Position numbers and translations under genes: made by a program. Shown in pieces: positions 48,687-57,048 of a stretch of DNA of 64,000 nt (positions are counted from its first letter, which is position 1; every line of letters starts with the position of its first letter). Source of the DNA: Candidatus Nanoarchaeia archaeon (GTDB taxonomy: Archaea > Nanobdellota > Nanobdellia > Woesearchaeales > SKIA01); assembly GCA_028279685.1 (NCBI GenBank), contig JANQNG010000031.1, forward strand, positions 124,001-188,000. Direction: 5' to 3'. The notes under the pieces are model-generated. The model saw only the letters and a program-made list of their open reading frames with translations, had not been told where the DNA came from and made no database searches.

Positions 48687-49157
48687 TTATTTCCCTTTTC
48701 GCTTTGCTTTTGCCTGCATGGCTTTCTTCGTTTTATTATGTCTGAAGTTACTTGCCGTACGTTGTCCTCTCAACGGTAAACGCGCTTGATGTCTCATGCC
48801 TCTGTATGACTTAATTTTCTTCAAGCGCTTAATATCATTATCAGTAACAAATTTCAGTTCTGCAGTAATGAGATGCACATCCTCTCCAGTCTCATAATCT
48901 TTTCTTCGATTAAGCAACCAAGATGGTGCTCCCGCACGCTTTGGATCTTGCGTAATATCACTGAGTTTTCCAACCTCCCCATCAGAGAGTTCTCCTGCTT
49001 TCTTATCACGATCTACACCTGCAGCCTGGCAAATGAAATTAGAAAGCATTCTACCAACTCCTTTGATCTTTGTCAAAGCAATGGAAGCTGGCTTAAACCC
49101 ATCAAGATCTGTGTTAGCCACCCTAACAATATATTTGATTTCTTTGTCTGCCATCAA
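48687..49157 (-). CDS. rps13: 30S ribosomal protein S13
   Basis: YIVRVANTDLDGFKPASIALTKIKGVGRMLSNFICQAAG ... SYRGMRHQARLPLRGQRTASNFR. Confidence 0.96.
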   Translation of the reverse strand: MMADKEIKYIVRVANTDLDGFKPASIALTKIKGVGRMLSNFICQAAGVDRDKKAGELSDGEVGKLSDITQDPKRAGAPSWLLNRRKDYETGEDVHLITAELKFVTDNDIKRLKKIKSYRGMRHQARLPLRGQRTASNFRHNKTKKAMQAKAKRKGK

Positions 49158-49308
49158 TATTACCTGTTATATCCCATAGAGAACTAGCGTGCAAGAGCCC
49201 TGACGCTGTCCACTCGGGCTAATTGTCTTGGAGAATCAGAAGGGGTTTATAAAGGTATTGGTTGATATTACACATAAATTTTATATATTCCTTTTGTTCT
49301 AGCACTGC

Positions 49309-50217
49309 ATGAGAGGTGGACAGGACAGCTTAAGCCGATTACGAGGTATTCTGAAACGTATAAGAACCGCTCCTCTTGAAGAGAACGAATACCGTAAGGG
49401 AATCTTCAAGACACTCCATGAATCACTCATAGATCTTCAAAAAACTTTGGAGGCATTTGAACAGGAAAAAAAGAACTTCTTCCAATGCGCCGACACTGGA
49501 GAAAAAGACAAACTGCAAAAAATTGCGGCTCATCAGAAGCAGCTTCTTTCAGACATCAGCAAACAAGTGAGTGCTATTATTCCTTTATTCGCAGACCACC
49601 TTACCTCTGATCACTTTGGCAGATATCATCTGCTCATAGAATCATTCATAGATCTCCTTAAAGAGAAATCTGAAGAACTCGGCATTATGGAACAAGAAGC
49701 CACAGACAATGTCTCTTCTTCATTCATTAAAGAAGTACGAATAAAACATGATGATGTTGTTCATGAGATTGCTCCACATCATGAAAAAGTAACTTCAACA
49801 CTCAAGCAAGCTCTTGCACTCGCTATTCCTCGTCTCAGAAAAGAAGAACAAAAAAAGATCCCTCTAATTAATATAGAAAATCTTAATTACGACACAGAAA
49901 TCATCATGCATACACTGAATCGCTACCTTGCTGAATTGAAATTCTTCACCATGAAACACAAAGACAAGAGAGAAAGTGCGATCATACAAGAGAAAATAAT
50001 GAATCTCCTTGAACACTATAAGACTCACTACAATGCTTTGATTAACTATTATGCCAATAAGATTAATCTCGCGCATAAACTCGCTGATATCGTCAATGAA
50101 GGATCTGATGTGAAGCCACACCTTGATGAGATGAAAAAACATCTTCTTCATGTTACGGAACATAAGAACAACGCTTGGGGAGTAGCAGCCAGCATACTAC
50201 AGCATCTTGAGCAATAA
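49309..50217 (+). CDS. Helical/coiled-coil hypothetical protein
   Basis: 302-aa ORF, heptad-like, no recognised motif. Confidence 0.58.
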   Translation: MRGGQDSLSRLRGILKRIRTAPLEENEYRKGIFKTLHESLIDLQKTLEAFEQEKKNFFQCADTGEKDKLQKIAAHQKQLLSDISKQVSAIIPLFADHLTSDHFGRYHLLIESFIDLLKEKSEELGIMEQEATDNVSSSFIKEVRIKHDDVVHEIAPHHEKVTSTLKQALALAIPRLRKEEQKKIPLINIENLNYDTEIIMHTLNRYLAELKFFTMKHKDKRESAIIQEKIMNLLEHYKTHYNALINYYANKINLAHKLADIVNEGSDVKPHLDEMKKHLLHVTEHKNNAWGVAASILQHLEQ

Positions 50218-50231
50218 ATATTCTAGCACAT

Positions 50232-50334
50232 AAGGAATTACTGCCCAGCGAAGTTATCTTAATGCATTTTGAATTACGACAGAACTCGATTTGAGCTGAG
50301 ATTTGTACATAAGAACGAAGCGCAGTAATTCCTT
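50232..50334 (+). repeat. Palindromic structured element, family copy E2
   Basis: AAGGAATTACTGC / GCAGTAATTCCTT stem enclosing CCAGCGAAG ... CGAAGC. Confidence 0.65.
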
Positions 50335-50352
50335 GGTATAGTTTGTTCTTTC

Positions 50353-50460
50353 ATATTGGCAATACCTCGCTTCGTGTCGCCTATGGATTAGATAAGCAAA
50401 TCAAGAGTATAACAATACTAAGAGTACATTGAGTACTTCGCCGGGAGGTATTGCCAATAT
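50353..50460 (-). repeat. Palindromic structured element, family copy E3 (reverse orientation)
   Basis: ATATTGGCAATACCTC / GAGGTATTGCCAATAT 16-bp stem; reverse complement encloses CCGGCGAAG ... CGAAGC. Confidence 0.65.
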
Positions 50461-50485
50461 AATAACAATAATAACAAAAACATTC

Positions 50486-51001
50486 CTAAGGCATTCTATA
50501 GAAATTCTTTATCTTGTAGTTATTTCCTTCATCAACCGCTTCTTGTTGATCATCATCAAGCACAATCTCTTTCTTTTCATCAGCAATTTCTTTACCAACA
50601 TAAAATGCTTCTTCTTTAAGTCTTGCTTGTGTCTGTGCCTGTGTCGCTTCATCAAGCTGCTTTGGCTGCCAAAGATTCATGACATTATCATTCTGCATTC
50701 TACCTACTACATCAATATAGACATAATCATAAACACCGTTGCTTTCTTTTCCGTCGCGTAAAACAATATTGGTGCCATGTGCTTTTAATCCTTCGAACAA
50801 TGCTGTAGCACCATAAGAAGCAACAAAAAACATTTGCACAAAGACATCTTTTGGAATGCTTTCTACATCTGTGTAAGATGCATGAGGAAATATCTGCAGA
50901 TGACCTGCGGTTGCTTGTTTCTCAGGAACAATTACAAAGCAGACTGCATCCTCATAGACAAGAGTTCCTTTTATCTTTGTTTTAATTGATTCTTCCATCA
51001 A
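50486..51001 (-). CDS. Degenerate HIT-like protein
   Basis: VIVPEKQATAGHLQIFPHASYTDVESIP ... YDYVYIDVVGRM at the position of the HxHxH motif; overlaps the upstream HIT gene. Confidence 0.5.
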   Translation of the reverse strand: MMEESIKTKIKGTLVYEDAVCFVIVPEKQATAGHLQIFPHASYTDVESIPKDVFVQMFFVASYGATALFEGLKAHGTNIVLRDGKESNGVYDYVYIDVVGRMQNDNVMNLWQPKQLDEATQAQTQARLKEEAFYVGKEIADEKKEIVLDDDQQEAVDEGNNYKIKNFYRMP

Positions 51002-52143
51002 ATATACCTCGATAGCGCATCATCTAAGTCTTTGACCTGTTCTATTTTTTCAGGTATGTCTTCATCTTTAGCAGGAGATTTATGTTTTTCATCGACTTGC
51101 TTAGCAAGTCTTTTGATTTTTTCGAAATCAGCTTCTTGGAAAAATACTCTGAGCTTTTCATTAGAAGGTATCATACCCTTCAGTTGTTCAGGGTCTTGAA
51201 GTAGAAGATTTCTGAGCTTCTCTTTTTCTTCAAGCAAAGCCATGATTTGCTTATCAGTCAAATCTTTAGCTCTGATAAATTCCTCTGGAGGCCGAGGTTC
51301 TTCAGGAGGCTTTGGTTCTTCAGGCATCTTCTCTTCTGTTTTCCCTCCTGGTTTGAATCCTGAGAATTGTTCTGTTGCCTTATCTAGTTCATGCTGCTGC
51401 GATGATTTTTCTTTAGGTGACTGCTGTTCTTTGAGCTTCTGCGAAAGAAGATCAACATCAACACCCGCAAAGAATTGTTGTAGTTGAGGATTCGTCTGAA
51501 TCAGTTTTTTTACTTCTCCTGGCTGCTCAATTATCGCTTGCTTCAGTTGAGGATTTGCTTCAAGGAGTTGCGCCAGTTGTTCTTGACCTTGAAGAGTAGA
51601 TACTCCTGTATGAGGTGCAGCAGCAGGCTGAGCACTCGTATCTCCAGGTATAGGGAATTTTGCATAGCGATCTTTCAGCATAATCTTCAGATTGTGCTGC
51701 AGCATATTTGTCAATTCAGCTACTTTTTGCTTATCTTGCTCTACATTTTTCAATTGAAGCACTTCAAGCTCAGATGCTTTTTCCCTTGCAAAAATATGAA
51801 GCATGAAGTGACTTGACTGCTGTCCAGCAGCACCGCCATTTGCAATAAAGACATTTGACGACGGAGTCACCATAGCTTTCTTCTCTGCTCTTACTAAATC
51901 CCGCGTACAAAGAAAAAGATGCTCGAATATCTCAGGAGGAATTAAAGGCATTATAGGATAATGCTCTTTTGGCATCACAAGAATATGCCCCTTTACTGCA
52001 GGATTAATATCCATAATTGCCAAGACCTTATCATCTTCGTAGACTTTCTTGGAAGGAATCTCTCCTTTAATGATCTTACAAAAAGGACATTGAGCCTTCT
52101 GTTCATCAAGAATCTTCTGCTGATCAGGAGGTAATTCTGCCAT
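50998..52143 (-). CDS. HIT-family protein with long C-terminal extension
   Basis: CPFCKIIKGEIPSKKVYEDDKVLAIMDINPAVKGHILVMPKEHY ... GQQSSHFMLHIFAR; extension has NPQLKQAI/NPQLQQFF-type repeats. Confidence 0.88.
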   Translation of the reverse strand: MAELPPDQQKILDEQKAQCPFCKIIKGEIPSKKVYEDDKVLAIMDINPAVKGHILVMPKEHYPIMPLIPPEIFEHLFLCTRDLVRAEKKAMVTPSSNVFIANGGAAGQQSSHFMLHIFAREKASELEVLQLKNVEQDKQKVAELTNMLQHNLKIMLKDRYAKFPIPGDTSAQPAAAPHTGVSTLQGQEQLAQLLEANPQLKQAIIEQPGEVKKLIQTNPQLQQFFAGVDVDLLSQKLKEQQSPKEKSSQQHELDKATEQFSGFKPGGKTEEKMPEEPKPPEEPRPPEEFIRAKDLTDKQIMALLEEKEKLRNLLLQDPEQLKGMIPSNEKLRVFFQEADFEKIKRLAKQVDEKHKSPAKDEDIPEKIEQVKDLDDALSRYI

Positions 52144-52201
52144 AGCATACCTAACAGAACATGGTTTATAAAATTAACCTTGATTAGATTACATGTAGTA
52201 T

Positions 52202-52301
52202 AAGCATTACTGCCCAGCGCAGTAATCATTTTTAGTTTCTTTTTCGCTAAAAATCGGTACGTGCAACAGATTGTACATGCAAACGGAGCGCAGTAATGCT
52301 T
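52202..52301 (+). repeat. Palindromic structured element, family copy E4
   Basis: AAGCATTACTGC / GCAGTAATGCTT stem enclosing CCAGCGCAG ... CGGAGC. Confidence 0.62.
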
Positions 52302-52397
52302 GGCTTACGCAACCACAACTCGTCAATGTCACAACCTAGTTGAGACAAGTTAACTATATAAATTCTGCAAACAAGGATTCAGTCGGAGGGATAACTA

Positions 52398-53366
52398 GTG
52401 GAAAGAACACTTACATTTAGAGATAATCGACTCGTTGTTGAACTTAATGATGAGCAGCTGAAAAGATTAGAAGAAGCAAACAATCCAACAGATGGTACTA
52501 AAAGTCCAGAGATTCCTCTCGATATTTCTTCGCTTGACGATGCTCAATCAGGAAGTATTCTTTTCTACGGAGGCCTTATTTTGCCGTTACAGATAAAAAG
52601 TTATTATTGCTCCAAATGTGATAAAGAACATAAAGATGAACCTCATGCTCGAGTAAGTATTGATGAAATAGCTGGAGCCACTTGTGCTTATTATTGTACT
52701 CAAAACGAACGTCATTATCTCTTTATCCACCCTATTTGGAAACCTGAACATATTCCTGTTGAATTTATTACCACAGATTATACAGGACAATACAAAAAAC
52801 CCACAAAAGAATCTATTGAAAAAATCCTAAAAGAAGCAGAAGAACATGCAAAAAAAAATAATGTGGGAGATAGAATAAGAACAGCACAAACATGGGCAGA
52901 AGTTATTGGCCATACTATTGATCCTCAACGAATTGAAACTATCGAAGCAACTGCAAAAGATGTTTACTATAGAAATTTTGAAGAGAATCTTCCTGATTTT
53001 TTAGGAAGAATGAGGGAATATGATGATTGGGGATTTAATCTGAACTCCGATGATGTTACTGGTGAGACTTCATTCGGAATATATCTTCAAGGAAGCTTTA
53101 ATGAGCTTTTCAACGCATTGCCACACATCACAATTCCTGACGATCCCATAGTTCAAAGAACACTAATACATTTGCTGGATTGTTACAAAGAAATGCAGGA
53201 TTATCAAGTTTCTAAATTGAAGGAAGAAATGAATGAACTCAATGAGAGAATTAAAGAAAATAAAGATGAATCAAATAATGTTGAAATTATAGCGACAACC
53301 CTTCTCAAAAAAATTGGAAAAGACAGAGAAATTCTTGAGAAATCAGAACTTATTCCCCGACCTTGA
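52398..53366 (+). CDS. Hypothetical protein with Cys pairs
   Basis: 322 aa; YYCSKCDKEHKDEPH zinc-binding-like segment and a coiled-coil C-terminus. Confidence 0.58.
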   Translation: MERTLTFRDNRLVVELNDEQLKRLEEANNPTDGTKSPEIPLDISSLDDAQSGSILFYGGLILPLQIKSYYCSKCDKEHKDEPHARVSIDEIAGATCAYYCTQNERHYLFIHPIWKPEHIPVEFITTDYTGQYKKPTKESIEKILKEAEEHAKKNNVGDRIRTAQTWAEVIGHTIDPQRIETIEATAKDVYYRNFEENLPDFLGRMREYDDWGFNLNSDDVTGETSFGIYLQGSFNELFNALPHITIPDDPIVQRTLIHLLDCYKEMQDYQVSKLKEEMNELNERIKENKDESNNVEIIATTLLKKIGKDREILEKSELIPRP

Positions 53367-53418
53367 TGAATAACCATAGCAACTATAATTTTATAAAACA
53401 TTATTTCTTCTTTATAGC

Positions 53419-55167
53419 ATGGCAAAAATCTGTGTAGTCGAGAAAGATAAATGCAATCCGAATAGATGTAGCCATGAATGCATTAAGTACTGCCCTATTA
53501 ATCGATCAGGAGGAGAAGGGTTTCGTTTAGGAGAAGATAAAAAAGCAATGATTCCGGAGGAAGTTTGTGTTGATGCACATTCCATCTGTGCGAAAAAATG
53601 TCCCTTCGGAGCAATCCACTTAGTTAATCTACCACAAGAATTAGATGTTCCTCCCATCCATCAATACGGGCAGAATGGATTCAGGATATATCGGCTACCC
53701 ATTCCAATTTTTGGAAAAGTTGTTGGCGTCTTAGGAAGAAACGGCATAGGAAAAACAACAGCCATTAAGATACTGGCAGGATTGCTCAAACCCAATCTTG
53801 GCAATATCGAAACAGAAGCATCATATGATGATGTCATTCAATATTTCAAAGGAACAGAAGCACACACATATTTTGAGAAAGTAAAATCAGGAGAAATTGT
53901 ACTGTCCTATAAACCGCAAAATATTGATCAGATTCCAAAAGCATATAAAGGAAAAGTAGGAGATCTCTTGAAAAAAGTTGATGAAAAAAACGAATTCGAA
54001 AAAATCATCGAACTCCTTGATTTGAAAAAAATCCTTGATCGAACATTAGATCAGATCTCAGGAGGAGAATTACAGCGTGTTGCTATTGCTGCTTCCTCAT
54101 TGAAGAAAGCTAATGTTTATTTTTTCGATGAACCTACATCATATCTTGACATCAAACAGCGTATGAAAGTTTCAAAATTTATCCAAAGTTTAGCTGATGA
54201 AAATACGGCAGTCATAGTCATCGAACACGATTTGATTGTCCTAGATTACATGACTGAATTAGTACATATTGTTTATGGTCAAGAAAATGTTTATGGTATT
54301 GTGAGCCAGACAAAAAGCACAAAAGCTGGCATTAACACGTATTTGTCAGGTTATCTTAGGGAAGAGAATGTTCGCTTTAGGGATAAACCAATTCATTTCG
54401 ATCCTAAACCACCTTCAGTCAACAAAAAGGATCATTTCCTTGTAAGCTGGACTCCCCTTACAAAAAAACTTGGTGAATTCACATTAACAGCAGAGAAAGG
54501 AGATCTCTACAAACACGACGTTATAGGCATCCTTGGAGAGAACGGCATAGGAAAAACTACTTTTGTAAAAGAGTTGGCGAATGTTGAAGGCACTACTTCA
54601 AGAGGAACGCTTAAAGTTTCTTATAAGCCACAATATTTCGAACCCACTGATGAATTAGTTATGGTTTATCTTGATCACGCAATAAAAAAATATGAGACAC
54701 AACTGATTAATCCTTTGCGTATCAAACCATTATATGAAAAACAACTTAATCAATTATCAGGAGGACAATTGCAAAGAGTTGTCTGTGCTAAAGCTTTAGC
54801 TGAAGATGCTGATCTTTTTCTTCTTGATGAGCCTTCTGCATATCTTGACGTTGAACAACGATTGTTAATGAGCAAGATGATCAGGGAGATGATGCTTCTC
54901 AAAGGGAAAGCTGCATTAATTGTAGATCATGATCTCCTCTTCATAGATTACCTCTCTGAAAAAATCATTGTTTTCGAAGGAGAGCCTGCTATTAGTGGCA
55001 ACGTAACAGGACCATTCACTATGGCAGATGGTATGAACGGCTTTCTTCGGGATCTCAATATGACTTTTAGGCGTGATGGCGAATCAGGAAGACCACGAGC
55101 CAATAAAGAACAATCTCAAATGGATCGTCAACAGAAATCTGAGGGGAAATTATACTATACGGGATAA
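53419..55167 (+). CDS. ABCE1/Rli1 ribosome-recycling ATPase
   Basis: CNPNRCSHECIKYCPINRSGGEGF and two 4Fe-4S segments; twin ABC domains (GRNGIGKTT, GENGIGKTT; ISGGELQRVAIA, LSGGQLQRVVCA). Confidence 0.96.
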   Translation: MAKICVVEKDKCNPNRCSHECIKYCPINRSGGEGFRLGEDKKAMIPEEVCVDAHSICAKKCPFGAIHLVNLPQELDVPPIHQYGQNGFRIYRLPIPIFGKVVGVLGRNGIGKTTAIKILAGLLKPNLGNIETEASYDDVIQYFKGTEAHTYFEKVKSGEIVLSYKPQNIDQIPKAYKGKVGDLLKKVDEKNEFEKIIELLDLKKILDRTLDQISGGELQRVAIAASSLKKANVYFFDEPTSYLDIKQRMKVSKFIQSLADENTAVIVIEHDLIVLDYMTELVHIVYGQENVYGIVSQTKSTKAGINTYLSGYLREENVRFRDKPIHFDPKPPSVNKKDHFLVSWTPLTKKLGEFTLTAEKGDLYKHDVIGILGENGIGKTTFVKELANVEGTTSRGTLKVSYKPQYFEPTDELVMVYLDHAIKKYETQLINPLRIKPLYEKQLNQLSGGQLQRVVCAKALAEDADLFLLDEPSAYLDVEQRLLMSKMIREMMLLKGKAALIVDHDLLFIDYLSEKIIVFEGEPAISGNVTGPFTMADGMNGFLRDLNMTFRRDGESGRPRANKEQSQMDRQQKSEGKLYYTG

Positions 55168-55260
55168 ACTTTTGCTCCATTTTCTGAAGTGTATGAAATA
55201 ACACATAAATATTTATATAATAATTCCGTAACCACAACTTTTCAAAAAAAGTGATGCGTT

Positions 55261-55716
55261 ATGGAAATTGATGTTAACTCCAGCCACCTTGAAATCATTC
55301 TTATCGATAAAACACCAAATCTCCATGCCAAAGTATTTGAGAAATTCTTCAACATAAACGAAACATACTCTGCTACTATTGAAAGATACGATCATCCAGA
55401 AGAAGCGCTTAAGAATATGAGCAATTATGCTAAACCTGTTGTACTAACAGGAGTAGTAGGTAATGGTGCTGGATCAATTCTTTTTGGAGAGACTCTTTGG
55501 GTAGAAAGTTTTGAAGGATTAGTGAAAAAAATAAAAGAAGATAATCCTGAATCAGTAGTTATAGGATTTTCAACAGGAAATGAGGAAAGAGTGATGAGAA
55601 GTGGCGCAGATGGTTACGTTGAGAAAGAAGGCAGCTACAGTGTTATGATGGACAATATTATCTATATCGTAGAGGAAACAAGACTTAAATCAACAACCCT
55701 GAAGAACGAAATATGA
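55261..55716 (+). CDS. Receiver-like (REC) domain protein
   Basis: IILIDKTPNLHAKVFEKFF ... PVVLTGVVGNGAGS ... VVIGFSTGNEERVMRSGADGYVEKEGS. Confidence 0.58.
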   Translation: MEIDVNSSHLEIILIDKTPNLHAKVFEKFFNINETYSATIERYDHPEEALKNMSNYAKPVVLTGVVGNGAGSILFGETLWVESFEGLVKKIKEDNPESVVIGFSTGNEERVMRSGADGYVEKEGSYSVMMDNIIYIVEETRLKSTTLKNEI

Positions 55717-55811
55717 TCTTTTGCAATCAAGAGACGAAATATTCCAAATCTGAAATTCTTCTCCAGAACGACAATACCTTTAAAAAGACGTAAGAACTCT
55801 TCTTCATTGAT

Positions 55812-55945
55812 GCCCCTGTAGTGTAGTCCGGGCTAAATGCCATTTTGGCCTTTGGGGACAACCAATCATACTGCCCTTTCGAACCGATTCTGCAAAGAAT
55901 CTGCAAAGAAAGGCAGTGACTCGGGTTCAAATCCCGGCGGGGGCA
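55812..55945 (+). tRNA. tRNA-Glu (TTC), apparently with two introns
   Basis: Acceptor GCCCCTG/CGGGGGC+A, anticodon stem CTGCC/GGCAG with CTTTC loop, T-arm CGGGTTCAAATCCCG. Putative introns 55832-55861 (D-loop) and 55882-55910 (after anticodon). Confidence 0.78.
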
Positions 55946-55983
55946 TATTTTACTCTAATAAAAATAAACAATCTTAAAGGATT

Positions 55984-56047
55984 TGAACCCTTCGGGTTCA
56001 TGCCAAAAATCAAAGATTTTTGGACACCTCGGAAAGCTGCGCTTTCC
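55984..56047. repeat. Array of three short perfect hairpins between tRNA 3'-end copies
   Basis: TGAACCC-ttc-GGGTTCA; CCAAAAATC-aaa-GATTTTTGG; GGAAAGC-tgc-GCTTTCC. Confidence 0.75.
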
Positions 56048-56115
56048 TCCGGAATCCCGGCGGGGGCATATTTTATTCTAATACTAAAATTAACCACGAT
56101 AGGATTTGAAACATT

Positions 56116-56895
56116 TTAATTTTCAGAATCTATTAAAGCAGATTCCGTTACCTTTTGGGTTTGTGATTTTTCTTTAAAGAACTCTATCATCTCTTTCCAT
56201 GATCTATGGAATACAACAAGAAGAGGAGGTTTCTCTCCATTTAATTCTTGAACATGTGGTAACTCACTAGCTGGAACAAAAACCTGATAATCCGAACGAT
56301 CTGCAATAACGGACAAGTAACTTTGGAATGCTGAACTTTTAGTAACATCAATTTTTGGATTGTCACTAAATTTGAACATATACTCATAAAATACATCTGG
56401 CTCATATAACTCACTTTCCTCAGGATACTCTTCCCTGCTGAATCCTCTAGTGCAATCTTGAGGTATGTGCACTTCCGTAACATTATGATGAATCAAATGT
56501 GCAAATGTTCTGTGATGACAATTTCCAAAACTGTTTCCAACCAAAACAATGTTTTGTGTTTCTTCTCCAAATCTGAATTTATTAATATCTGATTCGTTAA
56601 TCTCACCATACTCTGAAATTACTATTTCTCCCAATGGTTCGATAGTGGATTTATCTATTCCTTTTCTTTCTCCTGTTCTTAACTGCACTGCAGATTTATC
56701 AAAAAGCTCATGTGCTTCAGAAAAAACTGATTCAAAATGACTGCGATAGGGCATAACTGATGCCATTAGATTTACATTACATCTCTTACCATTATAATGA
56801 CCTGCTCCAGCAGGAATATGGACTGCAACCAATCTATAGTCTAATTTGTTATTATCCAATATAGGAGCCTTATAATCAGCTATTGCATTTAACAT
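56116..56895 (-). CDS. Hypothetical protein, possibly cysteine-hydrolase-like
   Basis: 259 aa; NIVLVGNSFGNCHHRTFAHLIHHN weakly resembles isochorismatase-type nucleophile region. Confidence 0.5.
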   Translation of the reverse strand: MLNAIADYKAPILDNNKLDYRLVAVHIPAGAGHYNGKRCNVNLMASVMPYRSHFESVFSEAHELFDKSAVQLRTGERKGIDKSTIEPLGEIVISEYGEINESDINKFRFGEETQNIVLVGNSFGNCHHRTFAHLIHHNVTEVHIPQDCTRGFSREEYPEESELYEPDVFYEYMFKFSDNPKIDVTKSSAFQSYLSVIADRSDYQVFVPASELPHVQELNGEKPPLLVVFHRSWKEMIEFFKEKSQTQKVTESALIDSEN

Positions 56896-57048
56896 AACTA
56901 ATAGAAACAGACTAATATTTATAAATATTTTGATTCGTAACCACTATTAAGTAAGAAATATATTCTTAATTCAGCCAAAAAAAAGATTGTTACATGATCT
57001 CTTAGATAATACATAAATACCATACGGCCGGCAGGAGCATATCTTATT

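Noticed and set aside
55916-56119. 67-aa plus-strand ORF with repeated IPAGAYF
   Set aside because: It translates the tRNA-Glu 3' end and its duplicate; not a real protein.
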